NCBI RefSeq assembly: GCF_002077945.1 | Contig: NZ_LVYD01000058.1 | Location: forward strand, 682,001 to 746,000 | DNA: 64,000 bases | Reading direction: 5' to 3' | DNA from: Niastella vici | Lineage (GTDB): Bacteria > Bacteroidota > Bacteroidia > Chitinophagales > Chitinophagaceae | Shown here: piece by piece, positions 54,743 to 64,000 of the stretch | How the letters are laid out: each line of letters opens with the position of its first letter | How positions within the stretch are numbered: the first letter of the stretch is position 1 | Notes under the pieces: model-generated | Database searches by the model: none | What the model saw: the letters and a program-made list of their open reading frames with translations, nothing else | Told to the model about the DNA's origin: nothing | Program-made: the position numbers and the translations under genes

Positions 54743-55639
54743 ATGGAATATGTACAATTAGGAAAAGCTGACCTGCGTATCAGCCGCATAAGTTTTGGTT
54801 GTATGTCATTGGGTGATGATGCTGCTGCCAATGAAACCATCTTACACCGCGCGCTCGACCTCGGCATCAACTTCTTTGATACGGCCGATCTGTATGCGAA
54901 GGGCATGAATGAAGCGTTTGTTGGTAAGGCATTAAAACCCTATCGCGATAAAATATACCTCGCCTCCAAGGTGGGCAATCAATGGCGCGCCGATGGCAGC
55001 GGGTGGGATTGGAACCCGCGTAAAGAATATATTCTGGCCCAAATAGAGGGGAGCCTGAAACGCCTGCAAACAGATTACCTTGATCTGTACCAACTGCATG
55101 GTGGTACCATCGATGACCCCATCGACGAAACCATTGAAGCATTTGAATTGTTGAAACAGCAGGGCAAGATCAGGCATTACGGCATTTCCTCCATTCGCCC
55201 CAATGTGATCAGGGAATATATAAAGCGTTCGAATATCATAAGCGTAATGATGCAGTACAGTTTGTTAGATCGCCGGCCCGAGGAAACCTGCTTATCGTTG
55301 TTGCAGCAAAACAATATCGGCGTGCTGGTAAGAGGGGCAGTGGCGCAGGGCTTACTGGTAAATAAACCACTAAAAGCATATCTGAATTATTCGCCCCGGG
55401 AAGTTGAGAAGGCCGCTGCTGCAGTACAATCAATTTCAACCAATGAGCGTAATGCGGCCCAAACGGCTTTGCTGTTTGTGTTACAGCACCCGGCCATTAC
55501 ATCGGTGGTTGCGGGCATAAGGACCGTGCAGCAGTTGGAAGAAGCGGTGGGGGTGTTGGGTTCACGAAAACTTACTCCACAGGAAATGGAGTTACTGCAG
55601 CAGGCCGTTGTAGCTAATAAGTATGAACAGCACCGGTAA
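54743..55639 (+). CDS. Aldo/keto reductase
   Basis: The 298-residue cytoplasmic NAD(P)H-dependent reductase starts MEYVQLGKADLRISRISFGC. Tetrad segments are FFDTADLYAKG (Asp, Tyr), ASKVGNQW (Lys) and LYQLHGGTID (His), followed by VVAGIRTVQQLEE for cofactor binding. It is unlike the YghZ-type reductase at 50941 in sequence. The frame is open to 54692, but that start lies in the terminator hairpin; ATG 54743 follows a promoter box. A heptamer inverted repeat follows the stop. Confidence 0.9.
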   Translation: MEYVQLGKADLRISRISFGCMSLGDDAAANETILHRALDLGINFFDTADLYAKGMNEAFVGKALKPYRDKIYLASKVGNQWRADGSGWDWNPRKEYILAQIEGSLKRLQTDYLDLYQLHGGTIDDPIDETIEAFELLKQQGKIRHYGISSIRPNVIREYIKRSNIISVMMQYSLLDRRPEETCLSLLQQNNIGVLVRGAVAQGLLVNKPLKAYLNYSPREVEKAAAAVQSISTNERNAAQTALLFVLQHPAITSVVAGIRTVQQLEEAVGVLGSRKLTPQEMELLQQAVVANKYEQHR

Positions 55640-55727
55640 ATGCAAGTTGCAAGTTACAGGTTACAGGGAATACAAAAACCATGGAACCTGTAACCTGAAA
55701 CCTGAAACCTGTAACCAGCTGTTAACC
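55636..55727. repeat. Inverted repeat made of 7-bp units (AACCTGW)
   Basis: Left arm: AAGTTGC, AAGTTAC, AGGTTAC directly after the stop. Right arm: AACCTGT, AACCTGA, AACCTGA, AACCTGT. The arms are about 25 bp apart. It separates the reductase from the convergent SBBP/PKD gene. Confidence 0.8.
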
Positions 55728-55732
55728 CCCTC

Positions 55733-58700
55733 TCATCGTATTAAAGTAATATCGCCTGTTTTTCTAAGTTTCTTTCCGTCAAAGAATTCTACGTCTAACG
55801 TGTACGCATACACATCCATGGGTTGGGGCTGGCCATTATAATTTCCATCCCAGCCCGCATGCCGGTCTTCAGTCGCAAACACCAGTTTGCCCCAGCGGTT
55901 ATAAATTTTCCAGCTCATTTTGGCAATACCAAACCCGGTTACGCTTATATAGCTGTTACGGCCAAAACGGCCGGGTGTAAAGGCATTGGGCACATCGAGC
56001 AGGGGATTAATAAGTGCATCTACCTGTTTACAGGCGGTATCGGTACAACCACTGGTTGAATACGCAACCAGGCAGGCCTCAAAAGTACCGGTAGCGTTAT
56101 ACTGATGGCTAACCGTATCCATCGTTTTCTTTATAACGGAATCGCCATCGCCAAAGAGCCACTTGTATTCAGCACCTCCGGTCGACAGGTTGGTAAAGAT
56201 GATAGGCTTGTTCACTGTTGGCGGTACAGGTGCAAATGAAAAGCCGGCCACTGGTTTGGGATAAACGTTTATTTGCATGGAAGTGGTGTCGGCAATATTA
56301 CAGGTATTTGAATCAACGGCTATCAGTGTAACCGTATAGGTTCCCACATTCGGGTAATCATGAATGGGGTTTACATCGTTTGATTGGCTGCCATCGCCAA
56401 AATCCCAGTAAAATGTTTGTCCTGCCAGCGAAGTGTTATTGAAAATGGCCGTATAGGGCGCACAACCCGTAGTGGGGGTTTCGAACCGGGCGTCAACCAG
56501 CGGCGATACCCGCAGGTCTTTGGTTACAGAATCGGGCGAGTTACAGTACGCCGTATCGTTTAAAATAAGTTTTGTTTTATAAGTGCCTGCCGTGGCATAC
56601 GAATGCTGAATGGTTTGGCTGCCGGGCGTTACACGGGTGCCATCGCCAAAATCCCAGGTAAAGCTGCTGGCCTTGAAAGGCTTGGTAGCCGGGAAGGTTG
56701 ACGTATTTACAAATTCGTATAGCAACGATTGACAGGGCGGTAGTTTGGTAACCGTAAAATCAAGATCGCTGGGGTCGTCCCGCACATGAATGTTCACATA
56801 CGCAGTATCCGCGATGTTACAGGTTGCCGAGTCAATGGCAATGAGGCGGATGCGGTAGTTGCCTACTGCATTGAAGGTATGCGTAACATCGTAATTGGCA
56901 GTGGCAACATCGGGCGATCCGTCGCCGAAATTCCATATATAGCTTTTGGCATCCAGTACTGTATCCTTGAAGGTAACCGTAAAGGGAACGCAACCAACGG
57001 TATCGAATACCCCATTAAAGTAAGCCTTGGGGCCCGAACCTACACCCGCAAAATTGAATGCGATCTTCACGGCGCCCAGGTTGCAACCCATATCTCCGGC
57101 CCCGTTCCGGGGGGCCCATACCCCGCTTGTGGTGGGATAAGCCTTGGTTATTTGGCCGGCATTTGAGCCATAACAATTGGCGCAAATAGCCTGGTAAATG
57201 GCGCCCTGTTGATCGTAGCGGCTGGTACCGCCATCAACATGTTCGCCCAAACCGCCATCCTGGCCAAAGAAAGAACCGTATAATAAAGAGGACGAATTTC
57301 GTGCAAGCACTATGAAATAAAAATCGCGGTTATCCGTCACAGATTTCAATGCATCGGATGTAACAGGCATACCCGCTGTACCGGCGAGATCATAAGGATC
57401 TGCCTCGGCAGCCGGTGGTAAATACCAGCCGCCCCAACCAGATACATATACGTTCTCACAACGGTCAACGAGGAAAGCCACCGGCGAAATATTCGGTTTG
57501 GTGCCGCTTCCGAATACAGTGGAGTAGGCTATACTGGTTAGGTCGGGGTTCAATTTGGTTACGAACTGCCGGGCACTGGCATTGCTATAGGCTGCATTGA
57601 TCACCGGCCAGTCACCGCGGGTTACACCTAATACGTAAGGAAAATTATTTCTGTCGAACTGAATGCCATAAATAATATCGGTCGCCGCAGTGCCCAGGTA
57701 CATGGTGCGTTGAAGCGTAGTGCCATCATTTGAAATAATAGAAACATAGCCATCAATTGAACCGCTAACCTGGCTGCCGCTTAAAACCCCGCTGCTGAAC
57801 CCGGAAATAGTACCCTTCAGGTCACTGCTGGCGGTACCGCCGGCTACATAGATCTCCTGGGTTGATGGGCGCAGGGCCAGTACAAAAGCCGCGTCATCTG
57901 CCGAGCCGCCTAAAAAGCTGCTCCAGATAACGCTTGAACAATTAGGGTCTATTTTAAGCACCACACCATCCTGACCGCCGGCCCTTGTTTTTTGAAAGGC
58001 ATTCGCTGTGGTTGGAAAATCTGACTGCGATTGTCCGGCAACGTATATATAACCATTGCCATCCAGGATCACTTCGCTGTGCGAATCGTCACCATAGTTG
58101 CGGAGCAGGGAGGTTATCTTATGCCTGCTGGTCTCCATCTGGTCTTCAATATTCAAACCATCATTACCCGAACCGCCAATACGCAGCGAACCTATGAGGG
58201 CCGAACCGCTGGCGTTTAATTTGGTGACCACCATATCGCAGGCGCCGCCGGTTCCAACCAACGTGCCGGGATAGGAAACGTTTGAATAGGTTCTACCCAA
58301 GATGACCAGGTTGCCCTGGGGATCGCAATAAAGACTGTGTGGAAATTCATCGGCGCTGCCACCCAGGTAGGTAGCATAAACCCGGCTGCTGCCATCGGGG
58401 CTGAACTTAAAGATGCTCATATCGACCCCCTTTTGCCCACCGCGGGTATAGGTGGTTTTATAAGCGCCCGGTGAAGTAGGGAAGCCGCTTCCAAATACAA
58501 TACCGCCTGAGAAGAACGAGCCATCAGGGCCCGGCGTGGCCGTATAACCCCATTCATCAATGGCGCTGCCTGTAAACGAGGAGAATATTATGGACGGGTC
58601 TATCACCAGCGTGCTGGTCTTTGAATAGTCGCCTGTTTTAAACCGCACAATATTTTTGCCTTCGATCTTATAGGCGCAGGGTGTTTCCTGTTTCCCATGC

Positions 58701-59410
58701 TGCGGGTCAAACTGGTACGAGTAAGGATACAATTCCCGCACATTGCCCACGCTTGTTTTAATGACCAGTTCGCTGTTCTTTATAGAAAGTTTATCGGCCC
58801 CATCGTATCGCATGGCAATATTGTTTACATCACCACCGGGGTTAACGATGATATCGTATTTCAACCGGCCGTTCTCGGAGTAATAGCGTACGTCAATATT
58901 GGGGTAAATATTTTTATACAACACCGCCCCGCAGCTTTTTACAAAGCTTCTCCATTTTGAAGGGTCGTTGCCGATAATATAATTGCTGTAACCAGGCAGT
59001 ACTTTATCGGGCACTATCTCAGGATTTTCTGCCGCGCCAATAAATTGTACGGTATAAGCATGTGACCGTACATCGAAGCTTGAATCAAAACGCCGCAGCC
59101 GGGGATTGTTTAAAGGCTTTATGTTTTTGTTTGAAAGATTTGTACTGGCTCCGTTGGCTAGCTGTTGCTGGTGGTCGTCGCGTACCAGTTGCAGGTCATC
59201 TGTATTATGTTGTACAACGGTAAACCCGTTCTTTTGCAGGAAGAAGTTACCTGCAGGCAGTTGACCTTTGTATGTAACCTGTTTATCCCATTGCCCTTTG
59301 TTCTCGGTAAATTCAAATGTGGCAGGTCCTTGCGCAGCCAGCTGTATAACGCCGGTAATGAGCAGCGCTACAACGATCAGACTTTTCTTAACCAAAATTC
59401 GTGTTTTCAA
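55733..59410 (-). CDS. SBBP/PKD-repeat surface protein with type B gliding-associated sorting domain
   Basis: The about 1225-residue protein has a signal peptide (KTRILVKKSLIVVALLITG, cleavage near LAAQ), an N-terminal domain (FEFTENKGQWDKQVTYKG), SBBP-type beta-propeller repeats (about 280-770, for example YATYLGGSADEFPH), four PKD domains near residues 827, 918, 1005 and 1083 (WDFGDG cores) and a C-terminal gliding-motility-associated domain (PNAFTPGRFGRNSY...) that marks type IX export. There is no ATG; an in-frame stop precedes the TTG at 59434. The TTG at 59410 gives the best signal peptide. It lies 53 nt downstream of the PorP/SprF gene. Confidence 0.85.
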   Translation of the reverse strand: MKTRILVKKSLIVVALLITGVIQLAAQGPATFEFTENKGQWDKQVTYKGQLPAGNFFLQKNGFTVVQHNTDDLQLVRDDHQQQLANGASTNLSNKNIKPLNNPRLRRFDSSFDVRSHAYTVQFIGAAENPEIVPDKVLPGYSNYIIGNDPSKWRSFVKSCGAVLYKNIYPNIDVRYYSENGRLKYDIIVNPGGDVNNIAMRYDGADKLSIKNSELVIKTSVGNVRELYPYSYQFDPQHGKQETPCAYKIEGKNIVRFKTGDYSKTSTLVIDPSIIFSSFTGSAIDEWGYTATPGPDGSFFSGGIVFGSGFPTSPGAYKTTYTRGGQKGVDMSIFKFSPDGSSRVYATYLGGSADEFPHSLYCDPQGNLVILGRTYSNVSYPGTLVGTGGACDMVVTKLNASGSALIGSLRIGGSGNDGLNIEDQMETSRHKITSLLRNYGDDSHSEVILDGNGYIYVAGQSQSDFPTTANAFQKTRAGGQDGVVLKIDPNCSSVIWSSFLGGSADDAAFVLALRPSTQEIYVAGGTASSDLKGTISGFSSGVLSGSQVSGSIDGYVSIISNDGTTLQRTMYLGTAATDIIYGIQFDRNNFPYVLGVTRGDWPVINAAYSNASARQFVTKLNPDLTSIAYSTVFGSGTKPNISPVAFLVDRCENVYVSGWGGWYLPPAAEADPYDLAGTAGMPVTSDALKSVTDNRDFYFIVLARNSSSLLYGSFFGQDGGLGEHVDGGTSRYDQQGAIYQAICANCYGSNAGQITKAYPTTSGVWAPRNGAGDMGCNLGAVKIAFNFAGVGSGPKAYFNGVFDTVGCVPFTVTFKDTVLDAKSYIWNFGDGSPDVATANYDVTHTFNAVGNYRIRLIAIDSATCNIADTAYVNIHVRDDPSDLDFTVTKLPPCQSLLYEFVNTSTFPATKPFKASSFTWDFGDGTRVTPGSQTIQHSYATAGTYKTKLILNDTAYCNSPDSVTKDLRVSPLVDARFETPTTGCAPYTAIFNNTSLAGQTFYWDFGDGSQSNDVNPIHDYPNVGTYTVTLIAVDSNTCNIADTTSMQINVYPKPVAGFSFAPVPPTVNKPIIFTNLSTGGAEYKWLFGDGDSVIKKTMDTVSHQYNATGTFEACLVAYSTSGCTDTACKQVDALINPLLDVPNAFTPGRFGRNSYISVTGFGIAKMSWKIYNRWGKLVFATEDRHAGWDGNYNGQPQPMDVYAYTLDVEFFDGKKLRKTGDITLIR

Positions 59411-59463
59411 AGTGTAATAATAGGAAGGTTGCAATGATACTGATTATGAACCACGGCAAAGGT

Positions 59464-60567
59464 TTAATATTTGAACGATGGACACATAGATTGTCTTCTG
59501 TCACCATTGTAATCATTATAGAATCCCGGCCGCATCAACGCAAATTCAAAAGCACCGCGGGAATGATTGTACTTGTTCAGGGAAGAAGTGGTAGCGTCAT
59601 ATGTAAACATGAGCCTGATCGCCTTCCATTCAAAGCCTATCATGGGAATAACCGCATCGCCGGCGCGATAATATAAACCACCTATAAGTTGTGTTTCGCC
59701 ATCGCCCGATAAATTATACTGAACATTACCACCGGCTACCATTTCACTTGCTTTTGACGTGGTGCTGTAATAAGCCATTGGATTCAGGATCACCTGGTCG
59801 TTCAGTTTAAAGCTGGCGTTTACAAAAAGATTGTACCGGCGGGCAACCCGCGAATCGTACCCGCTTAATGAATCGGGCGTAGTAAAGAATGACTCGCTTG
59901 GCTGGTTGAGGTGCATCACAGAAATACCGCCATTTAAATACAGTTTATCGGTAGGGAAGTAAGCGTAGTTTACGCCCACCTGCATATCGAAATAATTAAT
60001 ATTGGGCGCATCGAGCACCACGCTGGTAGGTAAATTGCTGTCGAAGAATTTGCCATCGAACTGATCGGGAAATTTCAGATCGGTGGTATTGATGCGTTTA
60101 TTGGCCCAGCCCACATTAAAGCCGAACGATAATAAGTGTGCTACCCCCAGCATTTGGTGATAGGCTGCAGAACCATATATTTTGGTAGAGGTCAGGCTGC
60201 CTGAACCGGCCACATCGCGCAAAATAAGGCCGCCAAGGCCCAGCCAGCCGCTTTCAATACGGTCTCTGAACACCTGGGCATCGCCCCAAATGCTCATGGT
60301 CTTGTATGGAACGCTCATGATCGTTGACCATTGGTTGCGATAGTTTATACCCAACCGGTAATCGGCGTCGGGTATAAACCCGGTGTTGGCCGGATTGGTT
60401 GTGAGCGGGGAGTTAAACCATTGCGAGAAATGAAGGTCCTGGCCAGCTGCCTGATAACAAAAACACACAGCACCCAATACGGGCAGCAGCGCCATTCTTA
60501 GATATCGGTTTATTGTTTCCCGGGTCACAGGAGGCCACACTGTTTGATTAGATATAAATTTTGTCAT
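59464..60567 (-). CDS. PorP/SprF-family type IX secretion protein
   Basis: The 367-residue protein has a signal-like segment (MALLPVLGAVCFCYQAAGQ, residues about 24-42) and then the PorP/SprF outer-membrane family start DLHFSQWFNSPLTTNPANTG. A beta-barrel follows (RNQWSTIMSVPYKTMSIWGD). SprF-like proteins are encoded beside type B sorting-domain proteins and are needed to attach or export them. The frame is open to 60678, but ATG 60567 is preferred. It lies between two paralogous SBBP/PKD genes. Confidence 0.93.
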   Translation of the reverse strand: MTKFISNQTVWPPVTRETINRYLRMALLPVLGAVCFCYQAAGQDLHFSQWFNSPLTTNPANTGFIPDADYRLGINYRNQWSTIMSVPYKTMSIWGDAQVFRDRIESGWLGLGGLILRDVAGSGSLTSTKIYGSAAYHQMLGVAHLLSFGFNVGWANKRINTTDLKFPDQFDGKFFDSNLPTSVVLDAPNINYFDMQVGVNYAYFPTDKLYLNGGISVMHLNQPSESFFTTPDSLSGYDSRVARRYNLFVNASFKLNDQVILNPMAYYSTTSKASEMVAGGNVQYNLSGDGETQLIGGLYYRAGDAVIPMIGFEWKAIRLMFTYDATTSSLNKYNHSRGAFEFALMRPGFYNDYNGDRRQSMCPSFKY

Positions 60568-60689
60568 AAACCACCTGTCTAAAATTACAATTTGTTGAAC
60601 TACGTCAAAGTATTTATCCCGCTTTAACGTATTATTTACTAAAGTATTCCACAGGTTATTGATTAATAGGAATCTCAATAGTGAATTAG

Positions 60690-63600
60690 CTACCTTATCA
60701 ATGTTATATCCCCGGTTTTTCTGAGCTTTCTTCCGTCAGAAAATTCTACATCAAGTGTATATGCATATACATCCATAGGTTGCGGCTGACCCTTGTACGA
60801 GCCATCCCAGCCTATTTTCCTGTTATTGGTCTCAAATACCATTGTTCCCCACCGGTTATAAATGCGCCAGGTCATTTTCGCAATGCCAAACCCAACTACA
60901 GAGATATAGCTGTTCTTCCCAAAACGGCCCGGTGTAAAGGCATTGGGCACATCGAGCAACGGATCAATGACCGCCTGCACGGCATGGCAGGCCGTATCGC
61001 TGCATTCAAATTCGTTAAAGGTAATGAGGCATGCATTGAAGGTGGCTGTTTCATTATACTGATGGGCTACGGTATCCATGGTTGTTTTAGTGGTACTGTC
61101 GCCATCGCCAAATAACCACACATACCGGGTGCCACCGGTTGATAAATTGGTGAATACGGTGGGTTTATTGGTTTGTGGCGGAACCGGCGCAAACGAGAAT
61201 TCGGCAGTTGGCAGCGGATGCACGCCAATATCCATTGACGTGGTGTCAGTGATATTACAGGTGCTGCTGTCAACAGCTACCAGCGTCACATGATAAGTAC
61301 CGATGTTATTGTACACATGCACCGGGTTTACGTCGGTAGAGGTAGTGCCATCGCCAAAATCCCAAAAGAACTGCTGGCCAGCCAGTGAGGTGTTATTGAA
61401 GATGGCCGTATAGGGCGCGCAGCCCGATGGCGGTGTTTCGAACCGCGCATCAACCAGCGGCGATACCCGCAATTCCTTCGTCACCGAATCGGGCGTGTTA
61501 CAATAGCTGGTATCGTTCAGGATCAGTTTTGTTTTATACGTGCCTGCCGATGCAAACGAATGTTGTATGGTTATGGGGCCTGGCGTTACCCGCGTGCCGT
61601 CGCCAAAATCCCAGGTAAAGCTGCTGGCCTTAAAGGGTTTGGTGGGCGGGAAGGTAGTGGTATTGTCGAACTGGTACAGCAACGACTGACAGGGCGGTAA
61701 TTTCGTTGACAGAAATGCCAGATCGGCCTTGTCGTCGCGCACATGAATGGTTACATAGGCCGTGTCCCTGATGTTACAGGTGGTAGAATCAATACCGATC
61801 AGGCGCACCCGGTAGTTGCCGATGGCAGAAAAAGTATGCGTTACTTCGGTGTTGGTGGTAGTTTCATCGGGCGTACCATCATTGAACGTCCAGATATAAG
61901 TTTTGGCATTGAGGATGGTATCTTTCAGGGTAACCGTGAAAGGCACACAACCCAACGTATCAACCACATTGTTGAAATAAGATTGAGGCCCCGCAGCTAC
62001 GCCGGCAAAATTAAAAGAGATCTTGGCTGCCGCCAGGTTACAGTTTGAGGTGCCGGTGCCATTGGTTGGTCCCCATACGCCTGGCGTTATGGGGTAGGGA
62101 ACCGAAATAGCACCTACCGAGCTGCCAAAGCAGTTGGCGCAAATGGCCTGGTAAATAACTCCCTGGGCATCGTACCGGCTGGTGCCGCCATCTACGTGTT
62201 CGCCCTCACCGCCGCTTTGACCAAAGAAGCTGCCATACAACAGGCTGGCGGCATCTTTCTTTATAACTATAAAATAAAAATCGTGGTTATCGGTAATTGA
62301 TTTTAAGGCATCAGGTGTAACAGGCATACCAGCTACGCCCGACATATTGAAGGGGTCGCGGCCGCTGGTCGAGATCCAGCCGCCCCAGCCGCTGATATAT
62401 ACATTTTCGCAACGGTCAACAAGGAAGGCCACCGGCGAAATATTCGGTTTGCCAGCGCCGGTGCCAAATGTGGTGGAATACGTAAAGCCCGACAGGTCGG
62501 GTTTCAGCTTGCCTATGAACTGGCAGCTTTTACCCCCATTATAAGCGGCATTTATAATGGGCCAGGTACCTTCGGTAATACCCATAATGTATGGGATACT
62601 CAATTTATCGAACTTGATACCATACACTGCATCAAAATTACCGGTACCCATATACGTACTGCGAATGATAGAAGAACCATCGTTCGCGATCTGGGCCACA
62701 AAACCATCTGTACCGCCCTGGCCGCCGGCCTGGTAAACGCCTGTTTTATTGCCGGGGAAATTACCACTGGTGGTGGCGCCCCCTACATAAATATCATTGG
62801 TGGCAGGGTCTACGGCTATAACAAAAGCGCCATCATCGCCTGAGCCGCCCAAATAGCTGCTCCATAAAACGCCGGTACAATTAGGATCTATTTTTATTAC
62901 CACGCCATCCTGGCTGCCACCCGAAGTAGATTGAAATACAGGACCGATGGCCTTGAAATCACCGGAACGTGATTGGGCTGCAACATATATATTTCCCGCA
63001 CCGTCGAGGGTAACTTCGCTGCGCGAATCGTCGCCATAAAAACGCAGGGTAGAAGTAAGGTTGATGGAACCGCCTTCCTGCAGGTCGCTGATGTTCACGC
63101 CATCGGCGCCCGAACCGCCAATACGCAGTGAACCAATGATACCGGTTCCGGCTGCATTTAATTTGGTAACGCAAATATCGGCGCCGCCGCCCGGGCCTAT
63201 AAGTGTGCCCGGATAGCGGGATGAATAAGTTCTACCCATAACAACCAGGTTACCCTGCGGGTCACAGATAAGACTATGCGGATAATCGTTTCCTTCGCCG
63301 CCCAGGTAAGTGGCATAAACGCGTTGCGAGCCATCGGGGCTGAACTTGAATATGCCCATATCGTTACCGCCATTGGCCGAACCGCCCTGGTACGAGGTTT
63401 GGTAAGCGCCGGGCGATGTAGGGAACCCGTTCCCGAATACAATACCGCCCGAAAATAACGACCCATCGGGGCCGGGCGTGGCGGTAAAACCATATTGGCC
63501 CGCCTTGCTGCCGGTGAAGGAGGAAAAGATGAGGGAAGGGTCAATAATGAGCGTATTATTTTTTGAGTAGTTGCCTACTTTAAAGCGTACCGTGTTTTTA

Positions 63601-64000
63601 TCGGCCAGCTCATAGGAGCAGGGTGTTTCCTGTTTGCCTTTCAGCTGATCGAACTGATAGGAGTAGGGGTACAGTTCCCGTACATCGCCTACCGAGGTTT
63701 TTACAATGAGCTCATTGTTCTTTATGACCAGTTTATCGGCCCCTTCGTAGCGCATAAGGATGCTGTTCACATTGCCGCCGGGGTTCACAATGAAGTCGTA
63801 TTTCAGCTGGCCGTTCTCTGAATAATAACGGATATCAATATTGGGATAAACGTTCTTGTACAGCACTGCCTGAAAGATCTTTACGTTGCTGGCCCATTTT
63901 GATGGATCGTTGCCGATAAAATAGTTGCTGTAGGTTGACAGGGGTTTATCGGGTACTATTTCGGGACTGGCCGATGCGCCGGGGAACTGAACCTGGTAAG
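60690..64000 (-). CDS. Paralogous SBBP/PKD surface protein with type B sorting domain (5' end outside the window)
   Basis: The open frame continues past the right edge: upstream of 63866 it still encodes NYFIGNDPSKW and IVPDKPLS as in the sister gene, so the apparent GTG start is internal. It carries SBBP repeats, four PKD domains (WTFNDGTPDE, WDFGDGTRV, WDFGDGTTS, WLFGDGDST) and a C-terminal gliding-associated domain (VPNAFTPGRFGKNSYISV). It is closely similar to the protein at 55733-59410, with long nearly identical stretches in the last 400 residues. The PorP/SprF gene starts 122 nt after its stop. Confidence 0.92.
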   Translation of the reverse strand, partial: YQVQFPGASASPEIVPDKPLSTYSNYFIGNDPSKWASNVKIFQAVLYKNVYPNIDIRYYSENGQLKYDFIVNPGGNVNSILMRYEGADKLVIKNNELIVKTSVGDVRELYPYSYQFDQLKGKQETPCSYELADKNTVRFKVGNYSKNNTLIIDPSLIFSSFTGSKAGQYGFTATPGPDGSLFSGGIVFGNGFPTSPGAYQTSYQGGSANGGNDMGIFKFSPDGSQRVYATYLGGEGNDYPHSLICDPQGNLVVMGRTYSSRYPGTLIGPGGGADICVTKLNAAGTGIIGSLRIGGSGADGVNISDLQEGGSINLTSTLRFYGDDSRSEVTLDGAGNIYVAAQSRSGDFKAIGPVFQSTSGGSQDGVVIKIDPNCTGVLWSSYLGGSGDDGAFVIAVDPATNDIYVGGATTSGNFPGNKTGVYQAGGQGGTDGFVAQIANDGSSIIRSTYMGTGNFDAVYGIKFDKLSIPYIMGITEGTWPIINAAYNGGKSCQFIGKLKPDLSGFTYSTTFGTGAGKPNISPVAFLVDRCENVYISGWGGWISTSGRDPFNMSGVAGMPVTPDALKSITDNHDFYFIVIKKDAASLLYGSFFGQSGGEGEHVDGGTSRYDAQGVIYQAICANCFGSSVGAISVPYPITPGVWGPTNGTGTSNCNLAAAKISFNFAGVAAGPQSYFNNVVDTLGCVPFTVTLKDTILNAKTYIWTFNDGTPDETTTNTEVTHTFSAIGNYRVRLIGIDSTTCNIRDTAYVTIHVRDDKADLAFLSTKLPPCQSLLYQFDNTTTFPPTKPFKASSFTWDFGDGTRVTPGPITIQHSFASAGTYKTKLILNDTSYCNTPDSVTKELRVSPLVDARFETPPSGCAPYTAIFNNTSLAGQQFFWDFGDGTTSTDVNPVHVYNNIGTYHVTLVAVDSSTCNITDTTSMDIGVHPLPTAEFSFAPVPPQTNKPTVFTNLSTGGTRYVWLFGDGDSTTKTTMDTVAHQYNETATFNACLITFNEFECSDTACHAVQAVIDPLLDVPNAFTPGRFGKNSYISVVGFGIAKMTWRIYNRWGTMVFETNNRKIGWDGSYKGQPQPMDVYAYTLDVEFSDGRKLRKTGDITLIR

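Noticed and set aside
60690-63866. Complete gene with GTG start at 63866
   Set aside because: The frame continues to the right edge and matches the sister protein upstream of that codon, so this is an internal codon.

Overview
The window reads as chromosome of a polysaccharide-degrading Bacteroidota, most likely family Chitinophagaceae (Niastella/Chitinophaga type). The evidence is two SusC/SusD pairs, a one-protein hybrid two-component regulator, type IX secretion proteins (gliding-associated C-terminal domains and PorP/SprF), TAnnTTTG-type promoter boxes and the general gene style. Genus is inference. No rRNA, tRNA, CRISPR array, insertion sequence or prophage was seen.

Layout. 1-9112: a glycoside hydrolase run on the + strand (tail of a probable GH29 fucosidase, GH35, GH3, GH2, then a SUMF1-like/sialidase fusion). 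9685-19229: a SusC/SusD pair followed by a giant VCBS/ASPIC-UnbV protein and a vanadium-haloperoxidase/PAP2 protein, closed by a hairpin. 19307-21378: an FnIII protein and a 1.5 kb non-coding stretch with hairpins, an ATATTCG cluster and a 42-bp tandem repeat. 21379-27701: small genes, including a 72-aa/133-aa stop-to-start coupled pair of unknown function, an AraC regulator, a membrane protein, a class II cyclic-nucleotide phosphodiesterase, two DinB proteins, a class V aminotransferase and a 59-aa membrane protein. 27782-31652: a myo-inositol locus (SSS symporter, LacI regulator, divergent myo-inositol oxygenase) with a shared operator-like motif at all three genes. 31922-40731: second SusC/SusD pair with GH92 and GH28. 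40893-45552: a secreted unknown, a CvpA-CAP fusion, a small membrane protein and proBA. 45734-50243: a hybrid two-component regulator and a tiny lipoprotein. 50941-55639: two aldo/keto reductases around a divergent GH2-like protein. 55733-64000 (- strand): two paralogous SBBP/PKD proteins with type IX sorting domains flanking a PorP/SprF gene; the second paralog runs off the right edge.

How it works together. Secreted glycosidases trim complex glycans, SusC/SusD import oligosaccharides, and the hybrid regulator probably senses a glycan fragment. The inositol locus feeds glucuronate into uronate metabolism. The right end is cell-surface adhesin or filament material exported by the type IX system. 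Two structural themes cut across the genes: inverted repeats built from 7-bp units sitting at stop codons, and TAnnTTTR boxes only about 4 nt before several start codons, which suggests leaderless mRNAs.
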